This document shows positions 6,071 through 8,969 of a stretch of DNA of 8,969 bases, one piece after another (position 1 is the stretch's first letter; each line of letters opens with the position of its first letter). The DNA is taken from NCBI GenBank assembly GCA_005879675.1, contig VBJE01000227.1, positions 3,598 to 12,566 of the forward strand, written 5' to 3'. The notes beneath the pieces were generated by a model. The model was given only the letters and a program-made list of their open reading frames with translations. It did no database searches and was not told the DNA's origin. The DNA is from Chloroflexota bacterium (lineage in GTDB: Bacteria; Chloroflexota; Dormibacteria; Dormibacterales; Dormibacteraceae). A program made the translations under genes and the position numbers.

Positions 6071-6109
6071 CTCCGACCACGAGGTAAAGTTCGGTCGTGG
6101 CTGTCGGAG
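6071..6109 (+). promoter_or_regulatory. ppk1 start region: -10-like hexamer, Shine-Dalgarno sequence and a hairpin over the start codon
   Basis: TAAAGT (6085-6090) lies exactly 6 nt before the GTG at 6097, the spacing of leaderless actinobacterial promoters. GAGGT (6081-6085) could instead serve as a ribosome binding site 11 nt from the start on a longer transcript. In such a transcript CTCCGAC (6071-6077) pairs with GTCGGAG (6103-6109), and CACGA (6078-6082) pairs with TCGTG (6095-6099). This forms a 12-bp stem with a 3-nt bulge that hides the start codon and part of the Shine-Dalgarno sequence. The two readings are alternatives and could reflect two start sites. Confidence 0.4.
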
Positions 6110-8211
6110 CCCACCCCGAGCCTGAGCGTCTGCCCGTCTCCGCTCCCCCCGCCTCGCGCTACATCAACCGGGAGCTGTCCCGGCTCGACTTCGATGAGCG
6201 CGTCCTGGCGATGGCCGAGGACTCGAGGCTGCCGCCGCTCGAGCGGGTGCGCTTCCTGGCGATCTTCAGCCAGAACCTCGACGACTTCTTCCAGGTTCGC
6301 GTCGCCGGCCTGAAGGAGCAGGTCCTCGCCGCCGTTGCCGTCTCGTCCCCCGACGGCATGTCGCCGCTGGAGCAGTTGAAGGCGATCCGGGCACGGGTGG
6401 AGAGCCTCGTCGACCGCCAGGTCGCCCTGTTCAAGCGGGAGATCGTTCCCGCGCTCGCGCAGTCGGGCATCAGCGTGGTGCGGGCGGAGGACGTGAGCAA
6501 GCGGGAGCTGGCGCAGCTGCACACCGTCTTTCGGGAGCAGATGTTCCCGGTGCTGACGCCGCTCGCCGTCGACCCGGGCCACCCTTTCCCCTACATCTCC
6601 CACCTGTCGCTGAACCTCGCGGTGCGCGTGCGCGACCCGCAGCGTCCCCGCCAGCCGCGCTTCGCTCGCGTGAAGGTGCCGCCGGTGCTGCCGCGGTTCA
6701 TCCCCCTTGTGGATGGCGAACGGTACGTCCCGCTCGAGGACGTGATCGCGCTGCACCTGCCCGCGCTCTTCCCCGGCATGGAGATCGTCGCGCACCATCC
6801 GTTCCGGGTCACCCGTGACGGCGACCTCGACGACGTCGACAGCGATGCGGAAGACCTCCTCGCGGCCATCCAGACCGAGCTGCGGCGCCGCCGTCGCCAC
6901 GCCCGTGTCGTCCGCCTCGAGGTGGACCCGGGGATGTCGGCGGAGGTCCTCGACCTCCTCGTGCGCGAGCTGGAGCTCCAGCCGACCGACGTCTACCAGC
7001 TCGACGGCCTTCTCGACATGGGCAGCCTCGCCGTGCTGACGCAGCTGGACCGTCCCGACCTGAAGGAAGAGACGTGGACGCCGACGACGCAGCCTCGACT
7101 GCGCGGCATCGGCGCCGAGGCGCCCGACCTCTTCGCCGTGATGCGCGGAGGCGATGTCCTCGCCCACCATCCCTATGACTCGTTCGCGACATCGGTCGAG
7201 GCGCTCATCGACCAGGCCGCGAGCGACCCAGACGTGCTCGCGATCAAGCAGACGCTCTATCGCACCTCAGGTCCGGCAAGCCCGATCGTGCGCGCCCTCA
7301 TCCGCGCCGCCGAGCGAGGCAAGCAGGTGGTCGCGCTGGTGGAGATCAAGGCGCGCGGCGATGAGCAGGCCAACATCGGCTGGGCGCGAGCGCTCGAGGA
7401 GGCGAACGTGCACGTCGTCTACGGGCTTCTCGGCCTCAAGACGCATGCGAAGGTCACGCTCGTCGTGCGGCGCGAGGGGGCGCACATCCAGCACTACCTC
7501 CACGTCGGCACCGGCAACTACAACCCGAACACCGCGCGCGGCTACGAGGACGTGAGCCTCCTGTCGGCCGACTCCGACCTGGGTGCGGACGTGACCGAGC
7601 TCTTCAACCTCCTGACCGGGTACAGCCGGCAGAGCCGCTATCGCAAGCTGCTGGTCGCGCCCACAAACCTTCGCGCCGGGATCACGCAGCTCATCGAGCG
7701 CGAAGCGGTGGTCGGCGGCCGGGTCATCATCAAGGTCAACAACCTGATCGACCAGGAGATCATCGACGCGCTCTACGCCGCCTCCCAGTCCGGCGCGCAG
7801 GTCGACCTCCTGGTCCGCAGCATGTGCTCGCTGCGCCCCGGCGTGCCAGGGCTGTCGGAGAGGATCCGAGTCCGCTCGATCGTCGGCCAGTTCCTCGAGC
7901 ACTCGCGCATCTTCAGCTTCGGCAACGGAGGCCGGCCCGAGTACTACCTCGGCTCGTCCGACCTGATGCCGCGAAACCTCGACCGGCGGGTCGAGGCCGT
8001 CGTCCCGGTCACCGACTCGAGGCTGCGGCACCGCCTGCAGCAGATCCTCGACATTTCTCTTGCCGACGATGTGCTCGCGTGGGAGCTCGGTCCTGACGGG
8101 TCGTGGCGGCGGGTGCCCACGGTCCTGGGCCTGAGTTCGCACACACGCTTCAAGGAGCTTGCGATCGAGAGCGCGCACGGCAACGGGGTGCACGGCGTCA
8201 CGAATGCTTGA
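6097..8211 (+). CDS. ppk1: Polyphosphate kinase 1
   Basis: A 704-aa polyphosphate kinase that reversibly transfers the terminal phosphate of ATP to a growing polyphosphate chain. All four regions of the family are present: the N domain (about 20-122) with NRELSRLDFDERVL and QNLDDFFQVRVAGL (Asn60 in the nucleotide-binding loop), the head domain (about 123-333) with HPFPYISHLSLNLAV, and two phospholipase-D-like C domains. The autophosphorylated histidine is His450 in LKTHAKVTLV. The second catalytic histidine is His602 in LEHSRIFSFGNGG, matching His435 and His592 of the E. coli enzyme. HHPYDSF (357-363) and GTGNYNPNTARGYED (471-485) are also typical. Length is normal (E. coli about 688 aa). The GTG start gives an extra N-terminal stretch of about 18 variable residues. 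The gene overlaps the following CYTH-CHAD gene by 8 nt, so the two are probably translated together. Phosphate or stringent control is expected for the family, but I see no clear Pho box. Confidence 0.97.
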   Translation: MAVGAHPEPERLPVSAPPASRYINRELSRLDFDERVLAMAEDSRLPPLERVRFLAIFSQNLDDFFQVRVAGLKEQVLAAVAVSSPDGMSPLEQLKAIRARVESLVDRQVALFKREIVPALAQSGISVVRAEDVSKRELAQLHTVFREQMFPVLTPLAVDPGHPFPYISHLSLNLAVRVRDPQRPRQPRFARVKVPPVLPRFIPLVDGERYVPLEDVIALHLPALFPGMEIVAHHPFRVTRDGDLDDVDSDAEDLLAAIQTELRRRRRHARVVRLEVDPGMSAEVLDLLVRELELQPTDVYQLDGLLDMGSLAVLTQLDRPDLKEETWTPTTQPRLRGIGAEAPDLFAVMRGGDVLAHHPYDSFATSVEALIDQAASDPDVLAIKQTLYRTSGPASPIVRALIRAAERGKQVVALVEIKARGDEQANIGWARALEEANVHVVYGLLGLKTHAKVTLVVRREGAHIQHYLHVGTGNYNPNTARGYEDVSLLSADSDLGADVTELFNLLTGYSRQSRYRKLLVAPTNLRAGITQLIEREAVVGGRVIIKVNNLIDQEIIDALYAASQSGAQVDLLVRSMCSLRPGVPGLSERIRVRSIVGQFLEHSRIFSFGNGGRPEYYLGSSDLMPRNLDRRVEAVVPVTDSRLRHRLQQILDISLADDVLAWELGPDGSWRRVPTVLGLSSHTRFKELAIESAHGNGVHGVTNA

Positions 8212-8969
8212 ACGTGAGGTGAAGCTCGGGGCGGGCCCCGGGTTCCACCTCCCGGACCTCGCCGGAGTCGCCGATGGCATCGCCGTCGCGCCCGCGGAGA
8301 CCCTCCGCCTCGAGACCGTCTACTACGACACGCCGGACTTGCGGCTCGCGCGCTGGGGCGTCTCCATGCGCCGCCGCGCCGGGGAGGGATGGACGCTGAA
8401 ACTGGCGCCTTCGAAGAGCGGGGCGATCCTCGAGCGCGACGAGCTGACCTTCGAAGGCAGCGGCAAGAAGCCGCCACAGGCGGCGCTCGACGTGGTGCGC
8501 GCGTACGTGCGCCGCTCGGAGCTGGTTCCCGTGGCGCGGCTGTCGACCGTGCGCCGCCGGGTGCGCCTGGTCGACGCGTCCGGTGCGCGCGTGGCCGAGG
8601 TCGTCGACGACGAGGTCTCGGTGCGCGACGGACGGCGCGTGGCCGCCCGGTTCCGGGAGATCGAGGTCGAGGTCGCCGGCGAAACCAATGGTGAAGCGAT
8701 AATCGCGCCGCTGGTCGCGCGGCTGCGCGGCGCGGGGGCGGGCGCTCCCGATCTCACGCCGAAGCACATCCGCGCCCTGGGCCCGCGGGCGGTCGAGCCG
8801 GCGGAGGTCGCGCCCGAGACGATCAACGCCGGCGCGCCGGCGCGCGACGTCATCCGCGGCACCCTGGCGGAATCGGTCGCCAGCCTGTTGCACAACGACC
8901 CGCTGGTGCGCACAGGACGCGACCCCGAGGCCGTGCACCAGGCACGAGTGGCCACCCGGAAGCTTCGCT
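8204..8969 (+). CDS. CYTH-CHAD domain protein (5' part, runs off the right edge)
   Basis: The frame is open from ATG 8204 to the end of the window: 255 codons, no stop. Residues 1 to about 195 form a CYTH (triphosphate tunnel) domain. The diagnostic ExExK motif is Glu3-Arg-Glu5-Val-Lys7, followed by YYDTPDLRLARWGVSMRRR (40-58), WTLKL (63-67) and the acidic strand REIEVEV (151-157). From about residue 210 a CHAD domain begins, with its conserved histidine helix at EAVHQARVATRKLR (242-255, His245) just before the edge. CYTH domains bind or hydrolyse triphosphate or polyphosphate in a metal-lined tunnel; CHAD domains bind polyphosphate and are found on polyphosphate granules. The start lies 8 nt inside ppk1, with only a weak GGGG motif upstream, which implies translational coupling. 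The likely role is cleavage, binding or granule targeting of the product of ppk1. The protein would usually reach about 480-520 aa, so roughly half is missing. Confidence 0.9.
   Translation, partial: MLEREVKLGAGPGFHLPDLAGVADGIAVAPAETLRLETVYYDTPDLRLARWGVSMRRRAGEGWTLKLAPSKSGAILERDELTFEGSGKKPPQAALDVVRAYVRRSELVPVARLSTVRRRVRLVDASGARVAEVVDDEVSVRDGRRVAARFREIEVEVAGETNGEAIIAPLVARLRGAGAGAPDLTPKHIRALGPRAVEPAEVAPETINAGAPARDVIRGTLAESVASLLHNDPLVRTGRDPEAVHQARVATRKLR

Noticed and set aside
6020..6096. Pho box before ppk1
   Set aside because: A single GTTCGG near the start does not match the repeated GTTCAC-type pattern expected for PhoP binding.
6007..7170. 387-codon minus-strand reading frame opposite the start of ppk1
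   Set aside because: It covers the terminator hairpin and catalytic ppk1 sequence and resembles no family; a shadow of ppk1 codons.
7267..8280. 337-codon minus-strand reading frame opposite the end of ppk1
   Set aside because: Composition-driven antisense frame; ppk1 motifs on the plus strand explain this region.
8198..8938. 246-codon minus-strand reading frame at the right edge
   Set aside because: The plus-strand frame from 8204 has CYTH and CHAD motifs in the right order; the antisense frame has none.

Overview
The window is GC-rich bacterial DNA with tightly packed genes. GTG starts, a Tat-type lipoprotein, DrrAB-like exporter genes, a Flp pilin and a ppk1/CYTH-CHAD pair together suggest an Actinomycetota chromosome, possibly Thermoleophilia. 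That placement is an inference from gene content and composition, not a phylogeny. I see no integrase, transposase, CRISPR array, tRNA or rRNA.

Left part (1-3022): a carbohydrate-uptake locus. On the minus strand lie a Tat-exported, lipid-anchored sugar-binding protein and, 22 bp downstream, the start of a MalF-type permease that runs off the left edge. Divergent from them is a GH4 NAD/metal-dependent glycosidase whose CHSV motif points to alpha-galactosidase. The 129-bp gap carries inverted repeats and a candidate promoter. The likely logic is that an oligosaccharide is imported unphosphorylated and cleaved in the cytoplasm.

Middle part (3019-5661): a minus-strand operon in the order LysR-type regulator, ABC ATPase, ABC-2 permease. 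All three genes overlap (26 nt, then ATGA), so they are probably co-transcribed and translationally coupled. The last two form a DrrAB-like exporter. Its stop codon overlaps the GH4 stop codon, with the two genes convergent.

AT-rich spacer and pilin (5662-6096): a 138-bp divergent region with a dyad and direct repeats that fit LysR autoregulation, then a 52-aa Flp/Tad-type prepilin gene (5800-5958) standing alone, a strong hairpin likely to be a terminator, and the ppk1 leader.

Right part (6097-8969): ppk1 (polyphosphate kinase) overlapped by 8 nt by the start of a CYTH-CHAD gene that runs off the right edge. This is a polyphosphate synthesis and binding/processing pair. Both ppk1 and the LysR gene have a -10-like hexamer exactly 6 nt before a GTG start, which suggests leaderless transcripts.

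The window holds recognisable families in ordinary arrangements, and I do not see a convincing new system. The most useful observations are two genes that are easily missed (the short pilin and the edge-truncated CYTH-CHAD gene) and several regulatory structures in the two divergent gaps and the ppk1 leader.
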